From a virus: a stretch of DNA of 64,000 nt. Positions 1 through 7,526 of the stretch are shown in pieces. Every line of letters begins with the position of its first letter. The first letter of the stretch is position 1. Under the pieces are notes generated by a model. It was not told the DNA's origin. It ran no database searches and saw nothing but the letters and a program-made list of their open reading frames with translations. Location of the stretch: positions 27,825 through 91,824 of IMG/VR virus record IMGVR_UViG_3300036766_000317; one strand, 5' to 3'. The translations under genes were made by a program, and so were the position numbers.

Positions 1-30
1 GTTCTTAATTCAAAAGAAAGGAGAAAGAAA

Positions 31-180
31 ATGAAAACCACCCGTACAGTGTATTTTTGTACAATTTGTAATACCCAACTTGATGTTTGTGGTTGGGGAA
101 ATCGTGCAGAATGTCCGGAATGTAACAAGATGGTTAATGTGAAATCAGTGGAAGTTCCGATTCTGAAAAAGGAGAACTGA
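31..180 (+). CDS. small zinc-ribbon protein (49 aa)
   Basis: Unrecognised protein with two CxxC pairs (CTIC near residues 10-13 and CPEC near 32-35), the usual pattern of a four-cysteine zinc ribbon. The ATG follows a good AAAGGAG ribosome site. It is the first of a run of tiny early-type genes, and a role in host takeover is only inferred from that setting. The next gene starts two bases after its stop. Confidence 0.7.
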   Translation: MKTTRTVYFCTICNTQLDVCGWGNRAECPECNKMVNVKSVEVPILKKEN

Positions 181-181
181 G

Positions 182-331
182 ATGCCAGTAGAAATCAAAA
201 TGATAGCCGGTGCTTTTCTTACTATCGGCATAACCGGAGCCGTGATCTGCATAGCTTCTCATGAATTTGTAGGAAGTTTGTGGTATATAGCTATTACCAT
301 CATTGCTGTTTGGGTTATCTTTAAAAAGTAA
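182..331 (+). CDS. small membrane protein (49 aa)
   Basis: Hydrophobic peptide with two probable membrane segments (about residues 7-24 and 30-47) and a short KK tail. The start lies just after the preceding stop, and the AAGGAG near the end of the upstream gene can serve as its ribosome site. Function unknown; a two-segment hairpin in the inner membrane is the simplest reading. Confidence 0.65.
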   Translation: MPVEIKMIAGAFLTIGITGAVICIASHEFVGSLWYIAITIIAVWVIFKK

Positions 332-344
332 AGGAGGAAAAATT

Positions 345-476
345 ATGGGTAAAGAAAAAGAAGTATGCTCTTGGTGCGGAAAAGAATTGCATGACAACGG
401 GGAAACCACATGGTGTGATTGTGGTTGGTGGGATGCTTTGCCCACAAGAGCCGAAGCCGAAGCCGAAACGAAGTAG
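345..476 (+). CDS. small zinc-ribbon protein (43 aa)
   Basis: Contains CSWC and CDCGWW, a likely four-cysteine zinc site, followed by an Ala/Glu-rich tail. AAAGGAGG lies upstream of the ATG. Function unknown. A two-hairpin intergenic element follows the stop. Confidence 0.7.
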   Translation: MGKEKEVCSWCGKELHDNGETTWCDCGWWDALPTRAEAEAETK

Positions 477-479
477 ACA

Positions 480-535
480 ATCATGAGGACACTGGAAATA
501 ATTCCAGTGTCCGAAGGGGCTGTCTACATCCCCAA
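480..535 (+). repeat. two-hairpin intergenic element, subfamily B copy 1
   Basis: Perfect 11-bp stem (487-497 with 502-512, ATAA loop), then a GGGG/CCCC hairpin (516-519 with 530-533) followed by AATT. It lies between the preceding stop and the ribosome site of the next gene. The layout matches the other subfamily B copies, though the sequence differs. Confidence 0.6.
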
Positions 536-557
536 TTCAGAAGGGAAGGAAAGAGTT

Positions 558-716
558 ATGCAAATGTCCAATTTAGAATCAATCAAGATTCGTTGCCAAG
601 AACAAGGATTCTTTGCCCGAATACATCGGTTCAAGAAAGGCAAGAAGCGGATGTTTCGTAAGAAAGAACGGATAAATCGGCACATAACCAGGAAAGTTCT
701 TCATATTGAACAGTAG
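558..716 (+). CDS. small basic protein (52 aa)
   Basis: Very Lys/Arg-rich hypothetical protein. I chose the ATG at 558 because AAGGAAAGAG lies directly upstream, and because the same frame further upstream (from 483) runs through a perfect hairpin that belongs to the intergenic element family. The basic composition suggests nucleic-acid binding, but no domain is recognised. Confidence 0.6.
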   Translation: MQMSNLESIKIRCQEQGFFARIHRFKKGKKRMFRKKERINRHITRKVLHIEQ

Positions 717-721
717 TTTGA

Positions 722-780
722 TGGTAGCGGATTAGCCATGAGAAATCATGGCTTTTCCGCTGCAATTAAGCAGCGATTAA
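722..780 (+). repeat. two-hairpin intergenic element, subfamily B copy 2
   Basis: AGCGGATT leader, 8-bp stem with a GAAA loop (734-741 with 746-753), then a CGCTGC/GCAGCG hairpin (758-763 with 770-775) and an A/T-rich tail before AAAGGAGG. The second stem differs completely from the GGTGT/ACACC of other copies, yet pairing is kept. Confidence 0.65.
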
Positions 781-804
781 TTCCTTAAAGGAGGAAAGAA
801 GAGT

Positions 805-1434
805 ATGAGTAAAAAATCGAAGAAGGTTGCGGAGAAGAAGGCATTGACTCCGATTAAGAAGTTGACGCCGATTGCAAAGGCGGACGAGTCAATGAAAGCC
901 AAACAGACTGCGGCGATTGCGGAACTCAAGGCAAAATCGAAGGATGCTGCACCCATAGAGGCACCCGTCGTTGCAGCTCCTGTCCGTCCCGAAATGCCTG
1001 CTGACTTCTGTATGGAGAAAGCAGACTGGGACGGCGCTGGTGTGTGCTACGATGCAGGAAGTAATAACTGCGGAACGTGTACGAAGGATTTTCCTGAGAC
1101 CGTTGCCGTGTGCATCGAGCGCATGAAATTCCTCGGTGGTACTGTGAAAACGGCAAAGACGAAGAAAGCTGGAACAGCGAAGGCTCGGGTTGCCAAGAAT
1201 GGTGCGAAACCGCAATGCCTCGTCATTGATGATCTGTTGCGAGCATCAACGGCAATGGCAGACATGATCGCCTCGTTTGCTGCAATCGCATACGCTGGAG
1301 ATGCAAAAGCGGCAGAAGGTCGTATCAATCGGCACCTGAAATCCATTCGTGTCGGCGAGTACGTCAGATCGGCTGTAATGAAGGAATTCATTGCTTATCT
1401 GGCCGTTGCTGCGCCGGCAGCTCCCGCTGCTTAG
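805..1434 (+). CDS. Lys/Ala-rich protein with central cysteine cluster (209 aa)
   Basis: Residues 1-65 are a low-complexity Lys/Ala/Pro stretch. A central segment (about 66-110) holds several cysteines, including a CGTC motif, and could bind a metal. The C-terminal third is helical and Ala-rich. The gene is richer in G+C than its neighbours. The strong AAAGGAGG site and the composition suggest an abundant, possibly DNA-associated protein, but I do not recognise a family. A Lys/Ala-rich gene of similar style lies at 19321. Confidence 0.75.
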   Translation: MSKKSKKVAEKKALTPIKKLTPIAKADESMKAKQTAAIAELKAKSKDAAPIEAPVVAAPVRPEMPADFCMEKADWDGAGVCYDAGSNNCGTCTKDFPETVAVCIERMKFLGGTVKTAKTKKAGTAKARVAKNGAKPQCLVIDDLLRASTAMADMIASFAAIAYAGDAKAAEGRINRHLKSIRVGEYVRSAVMKEFIAYLAVAAPAAPAA

Positions 1435-1443
1435 TGAGAAATT

Positions 1444-1507
1444 GCAGAGGGCACGGGGTGAGAAAGTTTCATCCTGTGTAATGCACACTACCGTCCCAAG
1501 TCGGTGA
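1444..1507 (+). repeat. two-hairpin intergenic element, subfamily A copy 1
   Basis: Starts GCAGAGGGC. The first stem is 10 bp with two G-T pairs (1452-1461 with the arm ending at 1478). It is followed by GTAATGCACA and a short second hairpin ACCG/CGGT around the shared loop TCCCAAGT. It precedes a strong ribosome site. Confidence 0.75.
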
Positions 1508-1530
1508 GAAAATCTAAGAAAGGAGAGAGT

Positions 1531-1761
1531 ATGAAAAAGTATTTGGTAGAAGTCCGAAAGAAAGGTGAGAAATTCAGAGAACCTGGTGAACTGATTGAGA
1601 CAGTAAATACCATTCTCAAAGCGGAAGAAGTAGGAAATTTCAACCCGATCTTTTGCATCTACAAAGACAAACGTGTCATGGTAAGTTCTAAAGAAGGAGA
1701 TTTGAGTGATCCTTTTCGTCGGGAAACTTCATATCTGGAAAGTCTTTATATTGAAATCTAA
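1531..1761 (+). CDS. hypothetical protein (76 aa)
   Basis: Unrecognised small soluble protein, basic at the N-terminus. The ATG at 1531 follows AAAGGAGAGAGT, the ribosome-site style used throughout this region, so it is preferred over the upstream in-frame codon at 1504. It lies directly downstream of a subfamily A element. Confidence 0.7.
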   Translation: MKKYLVEVRKKGEKFREPGELIETVNTILKAEEVGNFNPIFCIYKDKRVMVSSKEGDLSDPFRRETSYLESLYIEI

Positions 1762-1787
1762 CCACCAACCAAGAAAGGAGTATTGCA

Positions 1788-1955
1788 ATGAACAAACTTC
1801 AGAAATTGGTAGCACAATCGGTAATCGTCGTCCTGTACGGAAACCAGCTTCAAGATGAGAAGTTTGACCAAAGACAGTTACTTCTCGCCAAAGCAATGTA
1901 CGAGAAAGAAGTGGACAGACAGTTGAGAAAAGGGTTGGATCTTCGCAATATGTAG
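1788..1955 (+). CDS. hypothetical protein (55 aa)
   Basis: Small, probably helical protein with mixed charge in its C-terminal half. Good AAAGGAG site before the ATG. No family recognised. Confidence 0.65.
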   Translation: MNKLQKLVAQSVIVVLYGNQLQDEKFDQRQLLLAKAMYEKEVDRQLRKGLDLRNM

Positions 1956-1958
1956 TTT

Positions 1959-2008
1959 CAGCGTGGGAAGCAGAAATCTTCTGCTTCTCGCGGTGTACCT
2001 ACACCAAT
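1959..2008 (+). repeat. two-hairpin intergenic element, subfamily B copy 3
   Basis: First hairpin GAAGCAG/CTGCTTC (from 1967 to 1987), then GGTGT/ACACC (1992-1996 with 2001-2005) followed by AATAA. It directly precedes the ribosome site of the next gene. Confidence 0.7.
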
Positions 2009-2029
2009 AACTATGAGAAAGGAGAGAGT

Positions 2030-2398
2030 ATGGGAAATTCAATAAGATTGCACAAAGAGTTCGGTGTAAATCCGACAATCCTAAAATGCTTCCTCTGCGG
2101 AGAGGATAAAAATGAAATTGCTCTGTTGGGCGCTTCCTATAAAGGACAAGCCCCTATGCACATGTGCATAGACCAAACACCTTGTGACAAGTGTAAGGAA
2201 TACATGAAACAAGGTGTAATCCTAATCTCCGTGAGAGATGGGGAATCAGGAAGTGATCCTTATCGCACAGGGGGTTGGTGCGTTGTCAAAAGAGAAGCAA
2301 TGACCAACATCATTGATGATCCAAAATTGCTTGAGAAAGGAGCGATGTTTGTTCCTGATCCAGTATGGAAACAATTGGGTCTTCCAAAATTTGTATGA
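2030..2398 (+). CDS. cysteine-rich hypothetical protein (122 aa)
   Basis: Two CxxC pairs, CFLC near residues 20-23 and CDKC near 52-55, suggest a zinc-binding N-terminal half. The second half has no recognisable motif. The ATG follows AAAGGAGAGAGT. No function can be assigned. Confidence 0.75.
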   Translation: MGNSIRLHKEFGVNPTILKCFLCGEDKNEIALLGASYKGQAPMHMCIDQTPCDKCKEYMKQGVILISVRDGESGSDPYRTGGWCVVKREAMTNIIDDPKLLEKGAMFVPDPVWKQLGLPKFV

Positions 2399-2403
2399 TT
2401 AAC

Positions 2404-2460
2404 CTCAGCTCAGACATGCCAAGAAATTGGTATGTCTGCTGGTGAGATCAATCACCAACT
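2404..2460 (+). repeat. two-hairpin intergenic element, subfamily B copy 4
   Basis: Ten-bp first stem with one G-T pair (2411-2420 with 2429-2438), then GGTGA/TCACC (2441-2445 with 2452-2456) and an AACTA tail before AAAGGAGG. Confidence 0.7.
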
Positions 2461-2485
2461 AACTAAAGGAGGAAAGGAGAGTATT

Positions 2486-3253
2486 ATGACATCCAGCGTT
2501 CCAAAAGAAGAAATCATCTCGAAAATTATGAAGTTGCTGGCTCTGGGCAGTTCTGAAAAGAACGACAATCCTCATGAGCGGGAAACTGCTTCAAGGATGG
2601 CCGCAAAGCTCATGGCTGAGTGGAGCATCGACTTTGCAGAACTCAGAAGTTCCAAGCCATCAGAGGATGCTTTCGTCACTTATGAGGTGTCAGGTTCGGA
2701 AGACCGAAAAGTGGATTTTGAATCCTCCCTTGCTGGCAGTATTGCAAGGGCTTTCGATTGTAAGATCATCAACACCTGGACAAAATCATTGGATCATCGG
2801 TGGGTTATTGCTTTTGTCGGATCAAAGCATGATCTGGAAATCTCCGTCTATTTCTTCAAACATATTCGGAGAACGATGTATGCAATGTCCATTAAAAATG
2901 TGACCGTCGAAACAGTGAGGCCCAGAAACGGCAGACGAGCTGCCGGTACAGATGTAAATATGGCTCGGAGAAACTACTGCTTCGGTATGGTTGAGACGAT
3001 CAGCACCCGCATGGAAGACCTCTACAAAAAGCGGGAAGAGTTCATCCCGTCAGATTGCCGAGCCCTCGTCATTGTCAAGAAACAGGGATTGGAAAAATAT
3101 TTCAATCAGCAATATCCGAACAGAGTTTCTGGTAGAAGAACTTCTTTACGAGGAGATTTAACAGCATTCGGCAAGGGGCAGGAAGATGGAAAGCGTGTGA
3201 ACCTCAGTCGGCCCATTAGCAGTAATAATCAACAATCGGCCCAAATTGGATAA
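2486..3253 (+). CDS. DUF2786-like protein (255 aa)
   Basis: Residues 5-50 resemble the DUF2786 domain common in phages and plasmids: a KIxKLLALxxS opening, then an N-x-HE-x-E-x-A pattern and a MAAKLMAEW helix. The rest resembles the DUF7168-type extension seen with it. Biochemical role unknown. The ATG at 2486 has an ideal AAAGGAGGAAAGGAG site; an upstream in-frame codon at 2432 would run through the intergenic element. Confidence 0.75.
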   Translation: MTSSVPKEEIISKIMKLLALGSSEKNDNPHERETASRMAAKLMAEWSIDFAELRSSKPSEDAFVTYEVSGSEDRKVDFESSLAGSIARAFDCKIINTWTKSLDHRWVIAFVGSKHDLEISVYFFKHIRRTMYAMSIKNVTVETVRPRNGRRAAGTDVNMARRNYCFGMVETISTRMEDLYKKREEFIPSDCRALVIVKKQGLEKYFNQQYPNRVSGRRTSLRGDLTAFGKGQEDGKRVNLSRPISSNNQQSAQIG

Positions 3254-3268
3254 AAGGAGGAAAGGAGC

Positions 3269-3412
3269 ATGAAGTCTTTCAACATTTATTTCAGGGACCT
3301 CAATGAAGATGCTCAAAAGAGGTTATTGGAACGGTTTGAAACAACTCCCGAAGAGGAAAATTGGGATACAGATGTGTTTCCAATAGCAATACTCGATCGG
3401 GAAGAGGAGTAA
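3269..3412 (+). CDS. small acidic protein (47 aa)
   Basis: Very acidic hypothetical protein (Glu/Asp-rich C-terminus) with an N-terminal IYFRDLNEDAQ stretch. Similar small acidic proteins occur in many phages without a known role. AAAGGAGGAAAGGAG precedes the ATG. Confidence 0.65.
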   Translation: MKSFNIYFRDLNEDAQKRLLERFETTPEEENWDTDVFPIAILDREEE

Positions 3413-3433
3413 TTCCAGTTCGGAAATGGGAGC

Positions 3434-3510
3434 AATTCTGAGAGGTTGAGTGTTAAGCATTCGGTAGGAGTTGTTCCTGTTTCTTCTGGTGGAATTATCC
3501 ACCTTTACTA
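3434..3510 (+). repeat. two-hairpin intergenic element, subfamily B copy 5 (divergent)
   Basis: The second hairpin is clear: GGTGGA/TCCACC (3488-3493 with 3498-3503), followed by a TTTACTA tail. The first stem-loop is longer and less regular than in other copies, with a G-T-containing GGAGCAA/TTGTTCC pairing. Confidence 0.45.
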
Positions 3511-3529
3511 TAAGAAAAGGAGAAGAGAG

Positions 3530-3709
3530 ATGAAGAATGTTACTATGGAAACGAAAGGTCAGAATTTGGTTCTGACGGTCGATCTGTCAAAATCCTTTGG
3601 AGCCAGTGCTTCCGGGAAGACGATCATCATCGGAACGACTGAAGGCAATCAGCCCGTTGCCGGACATCCCGGTGTTAGTGTGGGGGTGAACGTCTACAAA
3701 AAGAAGTAG
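3530..3709 (+). CDS. conserved-type small protein (59 aa)
   Basis: Beta-rich peptide with a VLTVDLSKSFG stretch, an SGKTIIIGTTEG stretch and a VNVYKKK end. I recognise the pattern as one seen in many phage and bacterial hypothetical proteins, but no function is known. SGKT here is not a convincing P-loop. The ATG at 3530 is chosen over 3446 because of the adjacent AAAGGAG. Confidence 0.7.
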   Translation: MKNVTMETKGQNLVLTVDLSKSFGASASGKTIIIGTTEGNQPVAGHPGVSVGVNVYKKK

Positions 3710-3766
3710 GCAGAGGGCTCCCGCTTCGGCGGGAGTAATGCACAATCTCGGTCCCAAGTCCGAGAA
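3710..3766 (+). repeat. two-hairpin intergenic element, subfamily A copy 2
   Basis: GCAGAGGGC, 7-bp stem with a TTCG loop (3718-3724 with 3729-3735), GTAATGCACA, then TCTCGG/CCGAGA (3746-3751 with 3760-3765) closing the TCCCAAGT loop. Confidence 0.8.
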
Positions 3767-3783
3767 ATTAGAAAGGAGAAAGT

Positions 3784-3987
3784 ATGGGATATGCAATGAT
3801 GGTAAGCGAATGTGGAGCATGTCACCAGATATTTTGCTACAATCCCCATCTGGTGCCCAGTCTAAACAATGTTCCTTTTTGTAAACGGTGTGTCGATGCT
3901 TCAGCACCTGAAAGAATCAAAAGGGGATTGGTTCCAATCAAATATTCAGAAGAAGCATACAAACCGATGGACGAATGTGAACTTTAA
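3784..3987 (+). CDS. zinc-ribbon protein (67 aa)
   Basis: Two CxxC pairs (CGACH near residue 10 and CKRC near residue 37) form a classical zinc ribbon. The tail is short and mixed-charge. AAAGGAG is placed well before the ATG. Unknown role; it may be a nucleic-acid or RNA-polymerase binding peptide. Confidence 0.7.
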   Translation: MGYAMMVSECGACHQIFCYNPHLVPSLNNVPFCKRCVDASAPERIKRGLVPIKYSEEAYKPMDECEL

Positions 3988-4007
3988 ATTTGAAAGGAGA
4001 AATCTCT

Positions 4008-4133
4008 ATGAAACCGTTATACTGTACGCAAAACAAAGGCAAGTGCGAAACTTGCTCCCTTACCAACTATGGTCGGGATTGTCGGAATGTTCCGATAGCT
4101 ATAAATCGGAAAAAGGCAAAGCCTGAGAAGTAA
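4008..4133 (+). CDS. small cysteine-rich protein (41 aa)
   Basis: Four cysteines in the first 25 residues (C6, then CETC, then C24) and a basic tail suggest a minimal zinc-binding peptide. AAAGGAG site upstream. Unknown function. Confidence 0.6.
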   Translation: MKPLYCTQNKGKCETCSLTNYGRDCRNVPIAINRKKAKPEK

Positions 4134-4138
4134 CTTTG

Positions 4139-4195
4139 GCAGAGGGCTCCGTCAGAACTGACGGAGTAATGCACAATTCCGGTCCCAAGTCCGGT
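4139..4195 (+). repeat. two-hairpin intergenic element, subfamily A copy 3
   Basis: GCAGAGGGC, perfect 8-bp stem (4147-4154 with 4159-4166), GTAATGCACA, and a CCGG/CCGG hairpin (4179-4182 with 4191-4194) around TCCCAAGT. Confidence 0.8.
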
Positions 4196-4227
4196 TTGTA
4201 GCTAAAACAAAAGGAGGAAAGAGAGAT

Positions 4228-5139
4228 ATGAGTGAAACAATGGAAGGGTTGGCCTATGAGCTAACATCCGCAGAGCGGAAAGATGTTCGTGATCGTTATC
4301 CGAAGACCTACTTCCCAAGTCCGGTCTTAGAACCGGTGTGGGCAGGTCGTCGGGAACTCCGCAGAATTCCAGACAAGTTTGCCATTGTCGATCAATGTCG
4401 TCCAGGACCCTTAGACGCATCGAATCAGGTATTCGGGATCTGTTCGGATCAGTACAAAATCGTTCCCTTTGAAGACGTGGTGCATATGGTAGAAAATTCA
4501 GTCGGAAAATTGACTGAATACGGGAAGGTTCAAATCTGCCCGCACACCTATCTTGACGGAGCCAGATTAAACATTGGCATCAAATTTCCTGAGATGAAAC
4601 ATGAAATCAGGAAACTCGATTCCATTATTCCGAAAGTAGAGGTGTTTTCCTCTTATGACCTATCAACAAAGTTGATGGGTCGTTTCGGAGCATTCCAGCT
4701 TAAATGCCTGAATGGGGCGGGTATCTGGAAGTCCTTCAAGAGCTTTGCAAAAAGGCATCTCCAGAATCTGTTTCTGAATGAACTCGGAAACAACATCAGT
4801 GAAGGTATGGCTCTTTTCGGGGAACAGGTTGATTCGTGGAAAAAGTGGACTGAACTGAAGTTAGACCAGAAACTCTACGATACTGTTTGGGATGAACTCC
4901 CTTTCTCTGCTGCGGAACGTATCAAGATCGAAGCATTACCCGAAATCGGTACGAATCTTCAGTTGGGTCAAGCGATCAAAGGAAATTCCCTTGATCTTTG
5001 GAGCCTTTCATCGGTATTGACACAATTCGCTACCCATGGTGTCAAAAGCGAATTGCGCCGTATCGAACTGGAACCGGCAATCGCAAGAGTGATGGACCTC
5101 ACTTTCGACCGAGCCGCTGTTGCGGGACTCGTGCACTAA
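4228..5139 (+). CDS. DUF932-family protein (303 aa)
   Basis: Resembles the DUF932 phage/plasmid protein family: a QVFGICSDQYKIVP segment near residues 67-80, an HTYLDGARLNIGIKFPE segment and a central FGAFQLKCLNGAG segment. Members are widespread in phages and plasmids with no established activity. The length is typical. The strong AAAGGAGGAAAGAGAG site supports the ATG at 4228. It is the largest gene of the first 10 kb. Confidence 0.8.
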   Translation: MSETMEGLAYELTSAERKDVRDRYPKTYFPSPVLEPVWAGRRELRRIPDKFAIVDQCRPGPLDASNQVFGICSDQYKIVPFEDVVHMVENSVGKLTEYGKVQICPHTYLDGARLNIGIKFPEMKHEIRKLDSIIPKVEVFSSYDLSTKLMGRFGAFQLKCLNGAGIWKSFKSFAKRHLQNLFLNELGNNISEGMALFGEQVDSWKKWTELKLDQKLYDTVWDELPFSAAERIKIEALPEIGTNLQLGQAIKGNSLDLWSLSSVLTQFATHGVKSELRRIELEPAIARVMDLTFDRAAVAGLVH

Positions 5140-5172
5140 GAAACAACGAACTGAGCCAGAAAGGAGGTACTT

Positions 5173-5409
5173 GTGGAGAATGCTTCTATAAAAATGTTAA
5201 CCGTTGATGATTGTAATCTCCGAATGACTGAGCTAACAAAAGAGTTGGAAGAAGCAATTGAGAAATTGGGCCATTGTGAAGCTGTGGATTTGCTTGCGGC
5301 TAAGATTGCTGTTTGGGAAAGAGTCCGGCATCATTTGGTAAGAGGACAAATCATCACAATTGATGGGGAAGAAAAACTGAAGATGTGGGAAAACGTTTTA
5401 TCGGCATAA
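5173..5409 (+). CDS. hypothetical protein, GTG start (78 aa)
   Basis: Mostly helical small protein (LTKELEEAIEKLG and similar heptad-like stretches), possibly a short coiled coil. The GTG at 5173 is chosen because AAAGGAGG ends five bases upstream. No family recognised. Confidence 0.7.
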   Translation: MENASIKMLTVDDCNLRMTELTKELEEAIEKLGHCEAVDLLAAKIAVWERVRHHLVRGQIITIDGEEKLKMWENVLSA

Positions 5410-5411
5410 CC

Positions 5412-5475
5412 GCAGAGGGCGGACAGTCAGAAATTGGCTGTCCGTAATGCACTATCTGAGTCCCAAGTCTCAGAA
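5412..5475 (+). repeat. two-hairpin intergenic element, subfamily A copy 4
   Basis: GCAGAGGGC, 9-bp stem with one G-T pair (5421-5429 with 5435-5443), GTAATGCAC, then TCTGAG/CTCAGA (5455-5460 with 5469-5474) around TCCCAAGT. Confidence 0.8.
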
Positions 5476-5497
5476 ATTCTATTAAAGGAGGAAAGGG

Positions 5498-5758
5498 ATG
5501 GAACCGATTCAAGACAATTTCTTCAAGAGGTTTCGGAAGAAGGTGGAAGGTATCTTCTACCGAACTCGCGGAAATAAAGGGACTGCCGATCTTGATCCGA
5601 TCATTCGGATCGGTCGTCACCATGGTGGGGGTGCTCGTCTTTCTGCTATTTCTTTTGGCGAAAAGAAAGCGTCTCCCACACTCCGAAAGTACCGACAGCA
5701 CAGAGATCGAGTAAACAAATTGGGAGCGATCTCCCGCAGGAAGAACCGCATTAATTAG
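5498..5758 (+). CDS. small basic protein (86 aa)
   Basis: Arg/Lys-rich throughout, with a glycine/histidine patch in the middle (HHGGG). Probably nucleic-acid binding by composition only. AAAGGAGGAAAGG precedes the ATG. The last base of its stop is also the first base of the next intergenic element. Confidence 0.65.
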   Translation: MEPIQDNFFKRFRKKVEGIFYRTRGNKGTADLDPIIRIGRHHGGGARLSAISFGEKKASPTLRKYRQHRDRVNKLGAISRRKNRIN

Positions 5759-5816
5759 CAGAGGGCAGGGCCTATTGAGGCCCTGTAATGCTACATAGCC
5801 AGTCCCAAGTCTGGTT
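5758..5816 (+). repeat. two-hairpin intergenic element, subfamily A copy 5
   Basis: GCAGAGGGC, perfect 8-bp stem (5766-5773 with 5778-5785), GTAATGC, then AGCCAG/CTGGTT (5797-5802 with 5811-5816) around TCCCAAGT. The leading G belongs to the upstream TAG stop. Confidence 0.8.
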
Positions 5817-5842
5817 AAACTAAAGAGAAAGGAGAGAGTATT

Positions 5843-6106
5843 ATGATTACCAAAGAGGATGCTTTGAAGCTGAAATATCGGGATGAACTGCATTTCGGAG
5901 AATGTAGAAAGAAGGTCTCTCCCAGAGGCGGTGTAAAAATTACCAATACCATCGTCCGAGTAAACGGGAAAGTCAAAACGTGGAAACAGAATCTGAGTAG
6001 GTTTGAAGTTCCGATCAAACATGGACTATACGATCATAGTTATGTTGATGAGCGGAATGCTCATGATTTCCATCTCCCGAAAGACTGCCCGTTACTGAAG
6101 GAGTAA
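5843..6106 (+). CDS. hypothetical protein (87 aa)
   Basis: Begins with an ITKEDALKL helix followed by a basic, probably beta-rich stretch. No family recognised. AAAGGAGAGAGT precedes the ATG. Confidence 0.7.
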   Translation: MITKEDALKLKYRDELHFGECRKKVSPRGGVKITNTIVRVNGKVKTWKQNLSRFEVPIKHGLYDHSYVDERNAHDFHLPKDCPLLKE

Positions 6107-6110
6107 ATTT

Positions 6111-6344
6111 ATGCACCTACTTCATGAGACTACAGTCAAGAATACAGATGGAACTTATGAAATCACCGTCTACATCGTCGAAGATGGAAAACGAAGAGGT
6201 CCTTACACTTATCTGATTCCATCGGATAAAGAAGTCAGGGACTTCCTTGCTCTGTATCAAAAAGGAAAAAGAGATGGGTCAAGATTTCATGGGAAAGCCC
6301 TATCCCTTCTTAACAAACACCGAACCAGGTTAATCAGAAAATAG
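6111..6344 (+). CDS. hypothetical protein (77 aa)
   Basis: Unrecognised; an N-terminal beta-like half (YEITVYIVEDGKRRG) and a basic helical C-terminus. It starts four bases after the previous stop, with GGAG near the end of the upstream gene as the likely ribosome site, so the pair is probably co-translated. Confidence 0.65.
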   Translation: MHLLHETTVKNTDGTYEITVYIVEDGKRRGPYTYLIPSDKEVRDFLALYQKGKRDGSRFHGKALSLLNKHRTRLIRK

Positions 6345-6357
6345 GAGGAAAGAGAGC

Positions 6358-6639
6358 ATGAAAAAATCGCAGGTGGCATTGGCTAACATGATTCGTATAG
6401 CCAAAGCATACGGTAATACACATACGGTAGAGATGGAACAAGCTGAGAAAGCCCTTGCTGAACTTTTGACTGAAAAAGGTCATTCAGTAAGTGATTGGAA
6501 ATGTGTTCAATGTGATCAGGATCAGTGGGGGAAAGATGTAACCCTCTCGTCTGTCGCAGACGGAGGTGTTCCCATCTGTCCCTATTGCGAGAACGATATG
6601 ATCTTGGTTGAAGAAAGATGGGTGGAGGTGGAGCCATGA
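6358..6639 (+). CDS. zinc-ribbon protein (93 aa)
   Basis: An N-terminal helical half (MEQAEKALAELL region) is followed by a four-cysteine ribbon with CVQC near residue 46 and CPYC near residue 72. AGGAGGAAAGAGAG precedes the ATG. Its stop overlaps the next start as ATGA, indicating coupled translation. Confidence 0.7.
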   Translation: MKKSQVALANMIRIAKAYGNTHTVEMEQAEKALAELLTEKGHSVSDWKCVQCDQDQWGKDVTLSSVADGGVPICPYCENDMILVEERWVEVEP

Positions 6640-6962
6640 AGAAGGAATACACCGATGTCAAACTCAAGATGACCCGTCGCAAGCTGATTGCCCTCGACAA
6701 AAAGGATATAGGGAAATGGACACATCAGGAATGTGTTGAGGCAGATCGGCTTATCCAAAACACAGCCATTCGGAATCTGAGGAAGAAATTATCCTTCTTC
6801 CAGGGAGGAACAGGAAGACTTGTTTCCAACTATGCCATACTGATGGCTCAGTTCCACTACGGATCGGCAGAAACAGACGACTTCCTTACAGCAATGGGCT
6901 GTTATGAGGATTGGATGTTCTCCGAGGAGCAGAACAAGAAACGGCATTCCAAAAAGTCTTAA
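6636..6962 (+). CDS. hypothetical protein (108 aa)
   Basis: Basic, helical, no recognised domain. The ATG at 6636 is chosen because it overlaps the upstream stop (ATGA) and is preceded by GGAGGTGGAG. An intergenic element follows its stop. Confidence 0.7.
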   Translation: MKKEYTDVKLKMTRRKLIALDKKDIGKWTHQECVEADRLIQNTAIRNLRKKLSFFQGGTGRLVSNYAILMAQFHYGSAETDDFLTAMGCYEDWMFSEEQNKKRHSKKS

Positions 6963-6965
6963 AGT

Positions 6966-7023
6966 CAGCAGATTGAGCGGGAACCATTTCCCGCTCTTTC
7001 TGGTGTTTTTAAGACACCAATAA
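6966..7023 (+). repeat. two-hairpin intergenic element, subfamily B copy 6
   Basis: GCAGATT leader, perfect 9-bp stem (6975-6983 with 6988-6996), TTTCT linker, GGTGT/ACACC hairpin (7002-7006 with 7014-7018), then AATAAA. A clean representative of the subfamily. Confidence 0.8.
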
Positions 7024-7043
7024 ACCAAAGGAGGAAAGAAAGT

Positions 7044-7526
7044 ATGAAGAAAACTTGTGATATTTGCAAGACCTATTGGAGAGTTCGGAATGAAAAGAAG
7101 ACCGAACATCCGTGCCATCCCTATCAGAACCCGATGGAAAAAGTCTGTCAGGATTTTGAGATGGAATGGACTCAAGAAGCCTGTCTAAGAAAATATCCGA
7201 GAGTGGTGGCCCATCTGATCTGTGCCAGTCTCGGCTATTTTACACCTCAATCAGCAGCAAATGCCATTTCGTTTTACAAACACGGAAAGGCGTTTTTCTG
7301 CGAGTGGTATTCCCATATGACCAAATATTCTCGGGATAACTACAAGGGTGACTATTTTGATGAAGTCATCTGTAAACGGGTTGGGGAAGAAACTCTGAGA
7401 TTGGCATTTGTAGGTCGTCATTCCCATCATGGCTATATGACCGAGATTAAGCAAGCCCGACATCTTGTGGCCGCAGAATTGAAAACTTCGGGAGCTACAT
7501 CGGGAATGCTTGCATCTTGGTTTTAG
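7044..7526 (+). CDS. hypothetical protein with N-terminal CxxC (160 aa)
   Basis: CDIC near residue 5 plus further Cys/His in the first 40 residues suggest a small metal site. The remainder is mixed helical with no recognised fold. AAAGGAGGAAAGAAAG precedes the ATG. It is flanked on both sides by subfamily B elements. Confidence 0.7.
   Translation: MKKTCDICKTYWRVRNEKKTEHPCHPYQNPMEKVCQDFEMEWTQEACLRKYPRVVAHLICASLGYFTPQSAANAISFYKHGKAFFCEWYSHMTKYSRDNYKGDYFDEVICKRVGEETLRLAFVGRHSHHGYMTEIKQARHLVAAELKTSGATSGMLASWF

Noticed and set aside
483-557. Upstream extension of the small basic gene to an ATG at 483
   Set aside because: The extension encodes a perfect hairpin belonging to the intergenic element family, and a good ribosome site lies before the ATG at 558.
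3710-3766. preQ1 riboswitch reading of the AGAGG-containing elements
   Set aside because: Although deazaguanine genes are present, the elements precede unrelated small genes, lack the preQ1-I A-rich tail and pseudoknot pattern, and none lies before folE, queD or queC.
4528-4552. GGTTCAAATCTG resembling a tRNA T-arm
   Set aside because: No cloverleaf can be drawn around it and it lies inside the DUF932 gene.
5354-6022. 222-codon open frame on the - strand
   Set aside because: It lies antisense to several small genes with strong ribosome sites and crosses two RNA elements; no protein-like motif and no ribosome site of its own.
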